Below are positions 31,993 through 44,109 of a stretch of DNA of 64,000 nucleotides, piece after piece. Origin of the DNA: Chenopodium formosanum (Eukaryota; Streptophyta; Magnoliopsida; Caryophyllales; Amaranthaceae); the NCBI GenBank assembly GCA_024500155.1, contig CM044867.1, positions 12,103,632 through 12,167,631 on the forward strand, written 5' to 3'. Position numbers and translations under genes: made by a program. Below the pieces are notes generated by a model. The model saw nothing but the letters and a program-made list of their open reading frames with translations. It ran no database searches and was not told the DNA's origin. Numbering within the stretch: position 1 is the stretch's first letter; each line of letters begins with the position of its first letter.

Positions 31993-33401
31993 CACTAGTA
32001 GAATAAACAAAATGGCAAGCGGTTCAAACCCCCTAATGGCAAGCGGTTTTGAACCGCTCCATGTTAGGGGGCTTGCCATTGTCCATTTAAATGGCAAGCG
32101 GTTTAGAACCGCTTGCCATTTGAAGAGAATGGGCAGCGGTTTTGGCGCCAAACCGCTGCCCATTAGGGGGGTATAAAAAATAATTTTTTTTTTTTTTTTT
32201 TTTTGTTTTTTTTCTCTGAAATTGAAGCACAAACAAAATATATATAAGAACAATAATATTTTTATTAATTAATTGATGTAAGTATTACATTTTCATAAAA
32301 AAAAATTACAAAAAATTTATACAAGTAAATAATTAATACAAGTTATCTACAAAAAATAAAAATACAAACAGCTCTTGTTCCACCACCATCCACGCGCACC
32401 ACCACCTTCCACGCACCAGCAGCAGCACCACCACCATCCACCAGATCCCAGCCACTTCGCCCACCAAAACCCCCACCATTTTAATCCTGTAATTTTACAA
32501 TTTCAGATTACAACAAAAATATAAAATAACAAAAAAAAAATTGATAACACATTCAAAATAACACCACCAGCTCGTCAAAAGAAAAAAAAAAAAAAAAAAA
32601 AAACACCACCAGATCCACCTTCACCCGTAGCCACCAAAGCCCACCCAAACAAAACCCACAACCGCCCTTAGCTTATCCCGTATCACCACTACCACCACCA
32701 CCAAACACCTTAAACCCACCTTAAAAAAAAGGGAAAATACCTTAAAATCCACCAAAAGAGCAATTTGGCTGAAACTTATCGTTTTAAAGGTCAAAATCGA
32801 CCATGACAACTCTAGATCTAGAGTTTTCATGGTCGATTTTGACCTAAAAAACATGAAAACCCACTTGAAAATGAGGCTCTTGGCTCGAATTTGCTCGAAA
32901 ATGAGGGTCTTGGCTCGAATTTGCTCGTCGGTCGTCGCTCTTCGTGGTGGAGAGTAAAAGAGATGAGAGAAGAAAGAGAAGAAGATGAGAGAAAAAAGAG
33001 AAGGAGATGGAGGAGAGAGAAGTGAGGGCGTGAGAATGGAGGGGAGAGGGGAGAGAGAAGTGAGAAGAAAGAAAAGGGGATGGAGGCGTGAGAAGTGAGG
33101 AGGAGGAGAAAGAGCGTGAAAACTGATCTGAGAGGATAAGGAGAGAGAGCGCGAGAAATGGAGGGGAGGAGGAGAGAGAAAAAGAAGTATGAGATTTTTA
33201 GGGTTTCTTAACAAATGGCAAGCGGTTCACGGTTCAAACTGCTTGCCATTTACAATTTGGCAAGCGGTTCATCTAAAACCGCTTGCCATTTACAATTTGG
33301 CAAGCGGTTCACCCCAAACCGCTTGTCATTTACAATTTGGCAAGCGGAATTCCAAAACCGCTTGCCATTTGGGGCTTCCCATTTACTATTTTCTACTAGT
33401 G
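31993..33401. mobile_element. non-autonomous CACTA element (1409 bp, TSD TTA)
   Basis: Termini CACTAGTAGAATA and CACTAGTAGAAAATA (right end reverse complemented), with a perfect TTA duplication (31990-31992, 33402-33404). Subterminal regions repeat ATGGCAAGCGGTT and its complement at both ends. The middle has CCACC-rich then GA-rich filler, the same architecture as the 12023-31328 CACTA although the subterminal motif differs. The minus-strand frame at 32621-33214 is not credible as a gene. Confidence 0.92.
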
Positions 33402-33879
33402 TTAGTTTTTATTAAAATTTTTTCTTTCTGTTTTCGAAAACAACTCCATTTTATTAAAATAGCCAATCCAGCTTAGTTTGGTCCGTGAAAAGGGTCCAAT
33501 AATAGTGTATTTGGATGGGGTTTGCAAAGAGCTTTCCAACGATATATTATAAGTCCAATTCCGATGAATTATGAGGAAGTTATGGCCAAAATACTAACTG
33601 GGCTCAGTTTGATATTTACATGCGGCCCAATGATCTAGAGGAGGGCCCAATTTTAATTATTATTCCTAAAATTATTAAGATTAATTATGGTCTTCTAGAA
33701 TTCTCTAGAAGATTCTTGTAAATCCTAATAGAGTTAGAATGAATAATTATATTTTGATAGGTTTTATTTGGAATAAAATATTAATTTATTTAAAATACGA
33801 TTTCAGCTTTTGTACGGACTCCATAAATCAAATTTGATCAACAATTGGACTCCGCGTAGAAAGCGCGCGAAAACCAGGT

Positions 33880-34032
33880 TGTCGCCAAACGACAGGCCTG
33901 TCGCTACGTGACAAGCCTTGTCGCCACGCAACAGAACCTGTCGCCAAGCGACAAAGTGGTTTTGCGGCGACAGCTTGGAGTTTTATTCCTTATCAAATTC
34001 TACCTATTTCCGGACTATTTTTCCTATAAATA
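33880..34032 (+). promoter_or_regulatory. LTR promoter of the solo LTR: palindrome array plus TATA
   Basis: Units at 33880-33894, 33899-33913, 33919-33933 and 33939-33953 (spacing 19, 20, 20; some degenerate), a half site ending GGCGACA at 33972, 52 bp, then TATAAATA at 34025-34032. Confidence 0.82.
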
Positions 34033-35067
34033 GGGTCCTGAACCTCCGTTTTTATTCATTCACAATCATCAACTCTCAATCAACAATCATCAACTCTCAT
34101 CAAGAATTACTTGACTTTCTCTCTCTTTCTAAACTAGCCTTTTACAAACACAATACCGCACTCACAAGATCTAGAAACACCTAACCAAGTTCGAGGTTGC
34201 CTTCGCCCTAGGCGTGAAACAAAGAAGTAAGAGGCTTCCAAGTAAGTAAATAGCTTACTTCCTATTTATTTCAATGTAGAAAGTATGTTTAGATTTGTTT
34301 AATTCCTAGTATCATGTAAGGATGTTATTTATTGCTTTTTAGTATCATGTTTAGGATGCCTTTTATTTTTTTTTAATAGCATGTTAGTACCATGTTAGGT
34401 TTAAAGCTTTGATCTTTATTGTTTAGTGACATGCTAAGGTTTGTTATTAATCTTGTTAGTATCATGCCTAGGATCTTTCTAATATTATTATGCTTTATTA
34501 ACATGATTATTATGATTATGATGATTGTTATTATTGATGATTATTATTATGTTGCTTGATATATTGTTATTGCTTGATCACGCCTTTTATGCATGTTTAA
34601 AGGGAATTTGTACTTGAAATCATGCTTAATAAGATAATTAATAATTTGGTTTAGGCTAATATGATTTTAATTCAAGTGATCGCCAACAATAGATTTATTT
34701 GTGCATTAATATTCAACCAACATAGATTAAACAGGTTTAGGGTTAATCTAGTGTTTGCATGTAAGTCAAAAAGCGCACATGAATACGAGTAGAATAAAGT
34801 AGAGGCCTATTTTATAGGGCGAGTTCTTTTTTTTGTAGATTGGATTCGTACCCTCATCCCCGAACCCTATTTGGTTCAAGACCTTTTGAAGTTGACGATA
34901 TCATGGATCGTTAAGGGGTGTAACCTTCACTCGTGAACGGTTTACAAGTTCTTAAAACTTGTTGGCGACTCTTTGCTCTCTTTTATTTCCCTTTGGACGC
35001 CACCATACTTAGTGTATGATCACAGTGGGGTTCAAGCTTGGGGTTGATGCTTGAAATATTCCGTACA

Positions 35068-36280
35068 TATATCGCGCGAGTTAAGTATTTGGCTTAAATT
35101 GGTTTTGGTCATTTTAGGTATAAGGTAATTTGATAAGTTTGGGTCACTTTGAGTTTCAGGTCTATTTGGGTTAGTTAGTTAAATTGAAATTCACGTCGGG
35201 TTACTTCAGGTATTGGGTCAATTTCAAATCAGATTGCTTCAGCTAGGTCGGGTTACTTCAGTCAGGTCAACTTCGGGTATTGGGTCAAAGTCGGGTCAAT
35301 TCCATTTCGAGTCGGGTATGGTTAGGTCGGGCACATTTTGGGTTTTAGGTCAATTCTAGGTCACTGTTTTCGGATTGATTTCGAATCATGGGTCAGGTCA
35401 TCGGGTTAGGGTTAGGATTGTTATGTCTATCTATGACTGGTCCACAAGTGTAGTTTAAACCTCCACCAATGCTAGTTGGACAGGGGAGCTTAATCACCTC
35501 TTGTATGATGGCTGTAGGGAGAGAAAAGGAAAAATATTACGTTTTTTTTATTTTTGTTATTTTTTTTTATTTGTGAATGATGAACATTTGTTTTATTTTT
35601 CTCCAAACCCTTAATTAAATAATCATATTATCTAATTAGGGCCGAATTTATTATTTCTCTTCAATTCTACGTACTCATGGCCGGTATTCACTAAGCCTGA
35701 CTTTTGGACCCGGTTTCCTTGTTCGACCTAACATTATTGTGCGTGTAATCTCATAGGATAAATCCATTTAGTTGGCATCGGTTTAACCCAATGATCAATA
35801 TTTTTCTCTAACAAGATGTAAAAACAACCAACCTAAACGAAGTTATTATCTCCATAATGATCTATATTATATTTAGTAATTGTATAAGATCCGAGTATAC
35901 ATTTCCTTCATTAATCTAGTTAAATATTATCAATGAAAAGATTAATATGAAGCAAAGTATTTTGCAATTATTCCATAAACAAACCGGCTGTTTGGTAGAA
36001 GGGATAGAAGGCAGGGACAAGGATTTCTTATCTCTCCTCAATGGGATGGGATAGGGATAGGGATTGGGATTGGGATTAAATTGCTTCATATCCCTTGAAT
36101 CTTGTAACTGGGGAGCAGGTATAAAGAATGAGGATTAATCCTTCTCGTATCTAATTACTATTCTATCCTTCATCTTCAACCTTAGACAACTCCATCAAGC
36201 AGCGCAACCACGCAGAGCAACAACCGCCACCACGCAGAGCAACAGCCACCACCACCACAATAGTGGTTAACAGAGGCAAC
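35068..36280. other. CGGGTC-rich remnant, then unassigned AT-rich sequence
   Basis: 35070-35430 continues the GGGTCGGGTT-type repeat interrupted by the solo LTR. 35440-36280 is AT-rich with a GGGATAGGGATTGGGATTG run near 36045-36080. No gene is supported. Confidence 0.5.
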
Positions 36281-36603
36281 TGTTAGAGGACCATCTCAAC
36301 CAAAAGTTTAAGCTAATTGTTAAGGCCCAGGAATATGTTTTATACTCTATCACTCCCCCTCACATGAAAGGCCCTTTGGGCTTGAAATGTGGATGCAATA
36401 CAGGCCCACCCATACCTGGTGCGAATTAATTCCACTTTGAAGAAGGGGTGGATGAGATTCGAACTCGTGACCTTTGTGTCACGCTGGCTCTTGATACCAT
36501 GTTAGAGGACCATTTCAACCAAAAGTTTAAGCTAATGGTTAAGGCCCAGGAATATGTTTTATGCTTTTGGTTAAGACCCAGGAATAAGTTTTATACTCTA
36601 TTA
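36281..36603 (-). mobile_element. complete TRIM (miniature LTR retroelement, 323 bp, TSD GCAAC)
   Basis: Terminal direct repeats start TGTTAGAGGACCAT (36281-36352 and 36500-36603). They are flanked by perfect GCAAC (36276-36280, 36604-36608). On the minus strand the right repeat is followed at once by TGGTATCAAGAGCC, a primer site for initiator tRNA-Met with one extra base. A purine tract GTGAGGGGGAG precedes the left repeat. The internal region is only ~147 bp and has no protein. The right repeat carries a ~32-bp tandem duplication absent from the left, so the two repeats differ in length (72 and 104 bp). Confidence 0.85.
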
Positions 36604-36919
36604 GCAACAACTACAACCCCCTACAACTCACGAAGGCACCAAAAAAAAACCTACAATCGACGATAATTTGATGATGGAATAATAATTTGTTAGCAATTTA
36701 TGAAATTAAAATGAGAAAATGAAATAGTCAGGGGGAAGATCGAAGGAACTGTGTTAAAAAAATTGGAAGTTTGGAGTTAGAATGGTGTGGGTTCTTTTGG
36801 AGAGAGAGTATACTATTTGCTTATTATTACTTTGAGCATTTGCTAAGACTAATAACCATGACAGATGAGTTGGTGTTAATAGATCACTGGGCTAGTCATT
36901 ACGCCGTGAGGGTTAATAT

Positions 36920-37887
36920 TAGGAGACCCGCCCCATCCCCACCCCAGTGGGGCTGGGATGGGTCTCGGTTTGGCGGGTGGTGGGGCGGAGATGGGGATGA
37001 AAATGGTACGCCCTGGGTGATGGGGGGGTGGATTTTAAGTTGCACAAACTTTTAAAAAAATCGGGTGTACAATAATTATTGTACATCCATTATAAAGATA
37101 GATTAAAGTGATCAAAAGTTACCCCTGAAATGAATAAAAGTTACCCTAATATGCATAAAAGTAATCCAATACAAATAAAAATTATTAGTAAAAAATCACA
37201 TTTTAAATGACTAAAAATCAATTATTAGTGATTGAATATAATTAAATTACCATTATAAAACTTTTTTTGTTGTCTATTTATATAAAAATTGTATTATGTT
37301 AAAAGTTACCCAAAAAAAGACAAAAAGTTACCCTAAAATTAGGTAAAAGTTACCCTTATACTGCTTGATGTACAGTAATATTAGTGTAAACCGGGTGTAT
37401 ACAAAAGTTTTTGTTTAAGTTGTACCCGCCCCATCCCCGCCCCGCCCCACTTTGTACCCACCCCATCCCTACCTCATACCCATATCTATATACTTTTATA
37501 TTATTTTATAAAATAATTACGTGAAATAAATATTAATTATAATATTTTGTACTACACTTATATTATAAACAAAAATGTGTGTAATATTAAGAATATTTTT
37601 TTTTTGATATTATAATCCGTATTAATTATGTAGGATTGTGTATTTGAGACGCGGAAATTTGCTGGGTCTTGGGTGGGGATTAGGCGGGTATTTGGTGGGG
37701 ATTAGGCGGGGATGGATATCCAAGTGCGGGGGGGGGGGGGGGGGGGGGGGGGTAGGGCGGGGATGGTTTTGGAGTTGTACCCGGCGGGGCGGGGATGGGG
37801 ATGAATATTAGACCCGCCGTGGGGATGGGGATGGGGATGGGAAGGCCAACATCCGCCCCGCCCCGCCCCACCCCATTGACATCCCTA
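36920..37887. mobile_element. hAT-like element in GST pseudogene exon 1 (TSD GTTAATAT)
   Basis: 8-bp duplications GTTAATAT at 36912-36919 and 37888-37895. The right terminus reverse complemented is TAGGGATGTCAATGGGG, a hAT-type end. The left terminus (TAGGAGACCCGCCCC) has lost part of that motif. Both ends are rich in CCCCGCCCC / GGGGCGGGG, and a G run lies near 37729-37752. No transposase. Confidence 0.8.
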
Positions 37888-38041
37888 GTTAATATTGCAC
37901 TACAAGAAAAAGATATAACAAACTATAAATCCCTCTATGAAAATTTGCATGCCAAAAGCTCACTTCTCCTAGAGATGAACCCGGTTCACATGAAAGTTCC
38001 TGTTTTAATACACAATGGAAAACCGGTTTGCGAGTCACTTG

Positions 38042-38383
38042 TAAGAGCAACTCCAATAGTAAGCTTATTGTCGAATTAGCTTGGCATGCCACATAAGCTT
38101 TTAAGCTAATTGTCATTTTAGCTAATTTGAGCTTCAATGGCTAGCTATTAGCTTAATATTTAAATTAACCACACCTCCTTAATTTATGTTTTTTTTACTT
38201 TCATTTTATTTATTCTAATTTGTTTCATTTTAGCAAGTTTTTCCCCAAGGAAATTAGCTTTGCCAAGCTAATTTGCTTTACCAAGCTAATTGCATTTTCT
38301 AGCTCCAATGGGTCAAGCTAGTAGCTAGGGATTATTTAATATTGCAAGCAAGCCCCTAACTACAACCATTGGAGTTTCTCTTA
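38042..38383. mobile_element. MITE in GST pseudogene exon 1
   Basis: Inverted termini TAAGAGCAACTCCAATAG and TAAGAGAAACTCCAATGG. The interior repeats TAGCTAATT / AAGCTAATT. Comparison with the intact paralogue shows it interrupts the codons after CESLV, with loss of a few bases. The target duplication is ambiguous. Confidence 0.75.
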
Positions 38384-38429
38384 TAGAGTACATTGATGAG
38401 GTTTGGAAGGAGAAATAAAAATAGAAATT

Positions 38430-38817
38430 ATGTTTATTCATATTAATTAGCACTAGAGAAATCTATGTTAGAGAGTGTGAGGATGATTAGTTGAATGCCC
38501 CTAATTGCTCCTAATATTTGTCTTTGCATTGCTTGGATTGCTTGACTCCCTAATTAGCTTGGTTTTCATGAATGCATGTTGATCCCCACTCCCTAGTATT
38601 TCATTTGTTTGGTTCTTGATTTAGGAAGTAGAATAGTGTTACCTTTCACCTTAGATTTCGACCTAGCTTAGGCGTTAATTAGAAATACTTGAACATAACC
38701 GTTCCTAGTGGTTCGACCCTTGACTTACCTCTATACTTGTATTTAGGTAGTTGAGTGATTATAAATTTGTTTGACCGTAGGGAGGATTAGTTCAACGACA
38801 TAGTTTTCCCTACGTCA
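38430..38817 (+). repeat. 3' fragment of an Athila-type LTR
   Basis: Similar in layout and local sequence to 6600-6945 (TTCGACCCTTGACTTACC, a TTTAGG region, AACGACATAG...CTACGTCA). It has no PBS after it and no 5' part, so it is a truncated LTR lying in the GST pseudogene. Confidence 0.45.
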
Positions 38818-38899
38818 ACTTCGTAATTTTCCGAAATACATAATCATATACTTTCTTTGTTTCCTTAATATTGCAACAATTACTCCGTATTATTTTAGA

Positions 38900-39240
38900 A
38901 AGTTATACAAATATTGATAGAAACATTACCAAGAACTCAAGATTAGTATGAAATGATTAAAATTATTGATTAATAATGTTCTATAAAACATAATTTCAAT
39001 TCGGTAATAATAATTTCAATTCATTAAAGATAATTTCAATTCACTTCACCTTATAAAATTATATTTAGTAAAAAAAAACATTTCAGTTCAATAACAATAA
39101 GTTCAATTCAATATATAATTAGTAATTTTAAAGAAAAATATTATATAGAATTAGTAAGAATAATTTTAGTTCAATAAAAAAATATAAGTATAGAAAAAAA
39201 AATTTCATTTCAATAATAATAATTTCAATTTAACAAATAT
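38900..39240. repeat. degenerate TTCAATTCAATAA/AATAATTTCAATTC repeats
   Basis: Degenerate 15-20-bp units, related to those at 53120-53380 and 53800-53960. AT-rich, no gene. Confidence 0.55.
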
Positions 39241-39262
39241 AGGGTGATGAAGTGAACATGAT

Positions 39263-41148
39263 TGTAGGGAATATTTCAAGCATCATAACCCCAAGCTTGA
39301 ACCCCACTGTGATCATACACTTAAGTATGGTGGCGTCCAAAGGGAAAGAAAAGAGAGCAAAAGAGTCGCCAACAAGTTTTAGGAACTTGTAAACCAATCA
39401 CGAGGTGAAGGCTACACCCCTAAACGATCCAGGAGATCGTCAACTCCATAAGGTCTTGAACCAAACAGGGTTCGGGGATGAGGGTACGAATCCAATCTAC
39501 AAAAGAAAGGACTCGCTCTATAAAATAGGCCTCTACTTTATTCTACTCGTAATCATGTGCGCTTTTTGACTAACATGCAAACATTGGGTTTAGCCCTAAA
39601 CCTGTTTAACCTATATTGGTTGAATATTAATGCACAATTAAATCTATTATTGGCGAATGGCGATCATTTGAATTAAAATCATATTAGCCTAAACCAAATT
39701 ATTAATTATTTTATTAAGCGTGATTTCAAGTACAAATTCCCTTTAAACAGGCATAAAAGGCGTGATCAAGCAATAATAATAAAGAATATCAAGCAACATA
39801 ATAATAATCATAATCATAACATAACAATAATAACAATCATGTTAATAACAAAGCTTAATAATAATAGCAAGATCTTAGGCATGATAGTAAGAAGATTAAT
39901 AACAAATCCTAGCATGTCACTAAGCATCAAAGATCAAAGCTTTTAACCTAACATGCTATTAGAAAGAACAAGAGGCACCCTAAACATGATACTAGAAAGC
40001 AATTCAATAATAACATCCTAACATGATACTAGGAACTAAACAAAATTAAGCATTGCTTTCTACATTGAAATAAAGCAATAAGATTACATACTTTGATGTC
40101 TCGTACCTCTTTCTAATGACAAATTACACGAGTTAGTAAATTTCAATGAAAATAATAAAATTAAAGAATTAAATTAAATAATTGAAAGAAAGAGTTATAA
40201 AGTTTAGACTTGATTTGGGACCAAACCCTCAGAAAAGTGTAAACCTTTCACGTCTAGGGCGAAGGCAACTTCGAACTTGGCTAGGTGTTTCCAGATCTTG
40301 TGTGTGCGGAATTGTATTTGAAAGGGATGTTTTAGAAAGAGAGAGAAGAAATCAAGTAAGCCTTGATGAGAGAGTTGATGATTGAAAACAGAGGTCGAGG
40401 ACCCTATTTATAAGAAAAATAGTCCGAAAATTGACAGAATTTGATAAGGAATAAAACTACACGTTGTCGCCAGAAATACACTCTGTCGCGAGGCGACACG
40501 GTCTGTCGCCAGGCGACAGACTTGTCATTTGGCGACAGCCTGGCTTTCACACGCTTTCCACGCGGAATTCGATCTTTAACCAAATTTGATCTACGGAATC
40601 CGTACAGAAGCTAAAAACGTATAATTAAAAATAATAATATAATAATAAAATAATAATATTTTATTCCAAATAAAAATCCATCTTAAAATAATCATTAATC
40701 CCGACTTTATTAGAATTTAAAAGAACCTTCTAGAGACTTTTAGAAAATTATAATTAATCCTAATAATTTTAGGAATAATAATTAACATTGGGCCCTCCTC
40801 TAATTCACTGGGCCGTATGTAAATAATGAACCAGGCCCATTTTAGTATTTTGGCCATAACTTCCTCAATATTCATCGGAATTGGGCTTATAATATATCGT
40901 TGGAAAGGTCTTTTCGAGCCCCATCCAATTACACTATTATTGGACCCTTATCATGGACCAAACTAAACTGGATTGACTACTTTCAATAAAATAAGGTTGT
41001 TTTCGAAAACAGAGAGAAGAGAATTTTAATAAAAACTATAAACCGCAACACTTAACTTTCCACACTTTCACCTCATTCGATTATGGTTTGACATGAAAGG
41101 CAGTCATCACTGGGTTTGGTTTTGGGGAGACACAAATGGGTGTCTATA
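39263..41148 (-). repeat. solo LTR of the Tat family, minus strand (1886 bp, TSD ATGAT)
   Basis: The minus strand runs from TATAGACACCC (first C mutated to T) to ATTCCCTACA. Perfect ATGAT duplications flank it (39258-39262 and 41149-41153). No internal region is present, so it arose by LTR-LTR recombination. Its promoter module lies at 40405-40537. Confidence 0.92.
40405..40537 (-). promoter_or_regulatory. LTR promoter: palindrome array plus TATA
   Basis: On the minus strand: units at 40537-40523, 40518-40504 and 40498-40484, a half site ending GGCGACA at 40465, exactly 52 bp, then TATAAATA (40412-40405). Confidence 0.82.
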
Positions 41149-41336
41149 ATGATCTTAGTCCATTTTAAAAAAAGTTAATTAGTTATGATCAATTTAGTTA
41201 AGTTTAATTCAGATTAATTTAGTCCAATAAAATAAGGCCCTACTTTTGTTTGAAAAAATATTATGGGGTTATACCTCAATTTAAAAGATCAAATTTGTCT
41301 AATACGATGACATTTAAGAGGTAATGATATCTTATT

Positions 41337-41896
41337 TGTTGGGCCAGTATTGTAATACGACCCATAACATTTAGGGCATCAGTGCAAGATTAATGGGTCA
41401 GCAAAAATAGGCAAAACGGCTTGATTGAAGTAAACAAGGAAAGCACCATCATACGTATCAATCAAGAGGATACTTGCCAAAGATAAACCTACAGAACAGG
41501 GAAGAAGATAAATCAAGAAGATCTTCTTCGTTTTGAATATATTATGAAGATATTTGTAAACCCTAGAGATCCCTAGGTATAAATAAGTGTACGTAATTAG
41601 ACATTTTCAGCATTCATGTACGCACCTATAATCAAAATATAATAGAATTATTCTGCATTTTTCTACGGAGCTTCGTCCCTACTGAAGAAGGAGGCTAATC
41701 CTTATTCAGTATTGTATCTCTAAACTTGCTCTTTCTTCGTTATAGAGTTCATTCTATTTACTTATTGCTGTTTTTTTGCTTATCTATTGCTTTATTATTG
41801 CTTTATTGTTATCTTATATGTTATTGGTAGTATGATTATTATTACCCCTCCAACCTAGCAGATTCTCACATGCCCTTGTTGAGATTTGCCTAAATA
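41337..41896 (+). repeat. 5' LTR (560 bp)
   Basis: Starts TGTTGGGCC; the end reads AAATA where the 3' LTR has AAACA, a mutated terminal CA. A TATA-like TATAAATAAG lies near 41578. Confidence 0.92.
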
Positions 41897-41899
41897 ATT

Positions 41900-41917
41900 T
41901 GGCGCCCACCGTGGGGC
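41900..41917 (+). other. primer binding site
   Basis: TGGCGCCCACCGTGGGGC, three bases after the LTR. This is the common PBS of Retand-like Tat elements. Confidence 0.8.
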
Positions 41918-41980
41918 TGATAATCAATTAATCTACCAATCCACCAAAAAAAAAAAAAAAAAAAAACCAATACAGACACC

Positions 41981-42322
41981 ATGTCTGGGCACCAAGTACC
42001 CTTCACCATAGCCGAAATCAACGAGGGAATGAACGCATTCCGTCAAACCTTAGACCAACAAAAAAGCCAAATTGAAACACTGTTGGCCCAAAAAGTCCAA
42101 ACTGAAGCCAAGCTTACCAACCTCACCAAGCAAAATGAAGCCCTCCGTAGCCAAATACAATCAGTCGCTTCCAAAACCATTAATACCAGGAAAAACATTG
42201 AAAGTATAGCCATGAAGCTTGACATGTCAGGTGTCTTTCATACCCCTAACGGGGAAAAAGGATCTAACTCTAGGGAAACAACCCTAGATCTGGACTGTCT
42301 GAATGCAGGAACCCCAAAGTAG
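41981..42322 (+). pseudogene. gag N-terminal fragment
   Basis: A 113-codon frame with a predicted coiled coil (FRQTLDQQKSQIETLLAQ). It stops at TAG in a frame different from the rest of gag. A one-base shift near 42315 in an ACCCCAAAG context separates it from the downstream gag frame, which is open from there to 42415 and beyond. Confidence 0.75.
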
Positions 42323-42414
42323 ATAGTCAAGAAGGGTCTGAGGAAGGAAAGATAGAGAAGGTAGTCAAAGAGTACCTCAAAGCAATCGAAGCCAAGATCG
42401 CCAAGATCCTTGGA

Positions 42415-44103
42415 ATGTCAAAGCCCATGGAAGAAGAAGCGTCAGATGGCTATATAGAGTCTCCTTTCTCAGAAGAGATCGCCATGGTAGAAGTGCCAAA
42501 AAGGTTCAGCACACCCAGCATGGCCATGTACGATGGAACAACAGATCCTGATGAGCATGTGTCCCTTTACAAACAGAAGATGATGACCAGTTCAATCCCC
42601 AGAGACATCAGGGAGGCCATCATGTGCAAAGGCTTTGGAGCCACATTATCAGGTCCAGCCTTAACTTGGTTCATTAATTTAGATAATGGGACAATTCGAT
42701 CTTTTGCAGGAATGGTAAACCTATTCAAGATCCAATTCGCCAGCAGCAGGAAAATAGAAAAGCAATCATCGGATTTGTACCGTATTGTGCAAAGACATGG
42801 TGAATCCTTGAGAGATTACCTTAATAGGTTCAGCAGGGAAAAGATTGGAATACACAAGTGTGATGCTCCTACAACCATTGAAGCATTCAGAAGAGGATTG
42901 CTAGATCACAGTGAGCTCTACAAGGAATTGACTAAATATCCATGCACAACCTTTGAAGATGTACAAGCTAAGGCAATGGCTCAGGTCAGATTCGAAGAAG
43001 ATGCGTATGCAAGAAAGACTCCAGAGCTCAGAAAGGATGAAGATCGCCCGTCAAGAAGGAACTACAACTTCCCCAGGAGAGATAATCGATTCAAGCCGTA
43101 TCAGCGTTCCCGCTTTGATGAAGGATCAGTCAACGCTGTCGAAGGAGAGTTCTCTGATTGGAGGGAAGATCCTGAGCTCCCACCAAAGTTGCACGAGTAT
43201 TGCTTCAATGTCAATCCTGCAGGAGTAATAAGGACCTTGAACAAGATGGGAGATACTGTTCAGTGGCCTAGAAGGAGTGATAGGCCTAGAGAGAAGAAGG
43301 ATCCATCCAGATGGTGTGATTTCCATTCAGATATTGGTCACAAAACTGACGAATGTGTCGCGCTCAGAAAGGAAGTTGCATACCTATTAAAGAAGGGCTA
43401 CCTCAAAGAACTCTTGTCAGACAGATCTAAAGCTTCACGGAAGGATAGAGAGTCCAAGCAAGGAGGACCTCCACCTCCACCTCCAATGGTCAAAACCATC
43501 TGTTTCATATCAGGAGGGTCAGAAGTTTGCGGCCTAACATATTCAGCAGCGAAGCGGCACGCAAGGGAAAGTAACAAAGAGCAACCAGACAAGAGGGAGA
43601 AATCAAAGATAGACATCCCTATCATGTTTGAAGAAAGCGATGCAGTAGAAGGTCATCATGACGGCCTAGTAATCTCACTCCCGGTTGGAAATTGCATGAT
43701 TAAGAGAATCCTAGTTAACAATGGAAGTTCTGCAAACATCATCATGCTGGATACCCTGAAGCACATGAACATAGATGAGAAGAATATCGTTAACAAGTCA
43801 ACAATGCTAGTGGGATTCAGTGGAGAAACCAAAAAGACAAGTGGAGAGATTACACTGGCAACATATGAAAAAGGGATCAACCTGCAAGTCAAATTCTTAG
43901 TAATCGACACCCTGTCCTCATACAATATGATTTTGGGAAGACCTTGGATACATGAAATGAAATCCATCCCTTCTACGTACCATCAGGTCATCAAGTTTCC
44001 TACTAGATGGGGAATTCAAGAGATCAGAGGAGATCCTAGGGAAGCTAAAGAATGCTACAAGATAGCGCTGAAAGCAACATCTGCAGAAAAGAGTTCAGCA
44101 TAG
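42415..44103 (+). pseudogene. gag core plus protease
   Basis: A 562-codon frame. The gag core lies at about 35-200 (TDPDEHVSLYKQKM, LSGPALTWFINL, SLRDYLNRFSREK). A CX2HX4HX4C knuckle (CDFHSDIGHKTDEC) is near residue 301. The aspartic-protease-like region has LVNNGSSANIIMLDTL (usual Asp replaced by Asn) and MILGRPWIHEMKSIP. It ends at TAG 44101, after which RT continues in the same frame. The M at 42415 is internal to the original gag. Confidence 0.82.
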
Positions 44104-44109
44104 CAATCA
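44101..44109 (+). other. in-frame UAG CAA UCA before RT
   Basis: The stop after protease is followed by CAA TCA, which fits the leaky context UAG-CAR-YYA exactly. The downstream frame (QSEDQLGQEKLSI...) is in phase with RT. It may be a programmed readthrough site instead of a random lesion. Confidence 0.5.

Larger units (their letters stand above)
31884..35067 (+). repeat. solo LTR of the 12.5-30.4 kb Tat family, carrying a CACTA insertion
   Basis: It starts TGTAGACACCC and ends ATTCCGTACA. Net length without the inserted CACTA element is about 1.77 kb. The internal order matches the intact 3' LTR, including array (33880-33972) and TATA (34025). No PBS or internal region follows. A 5-bp duplication was not found (TCGCA left, TATAT right), so the flank may have rearranged or mutated. 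Confidence 0.85.

Noticed and set aside
32621..33214. 197-codon minus-strand frame
   Set aside because: Ser/Leu/Phe-rich product of a GA/CT-rich filler inside a non-autonomous CACTA element.
31879..35072. 5-bp duplication around the solo LTR 31884-35067
   Set aside because: TCGCA and TATAT do not match.
36455..36475. tRNA-like B box (GAGATTCGAACTCGTGACC) suggesting a tRNA or SINE
   Set aside because: It lies in the TRIM internal region beside the PBS. No A box at proper distance and no tRNA fold; the TRIM structure explains it.
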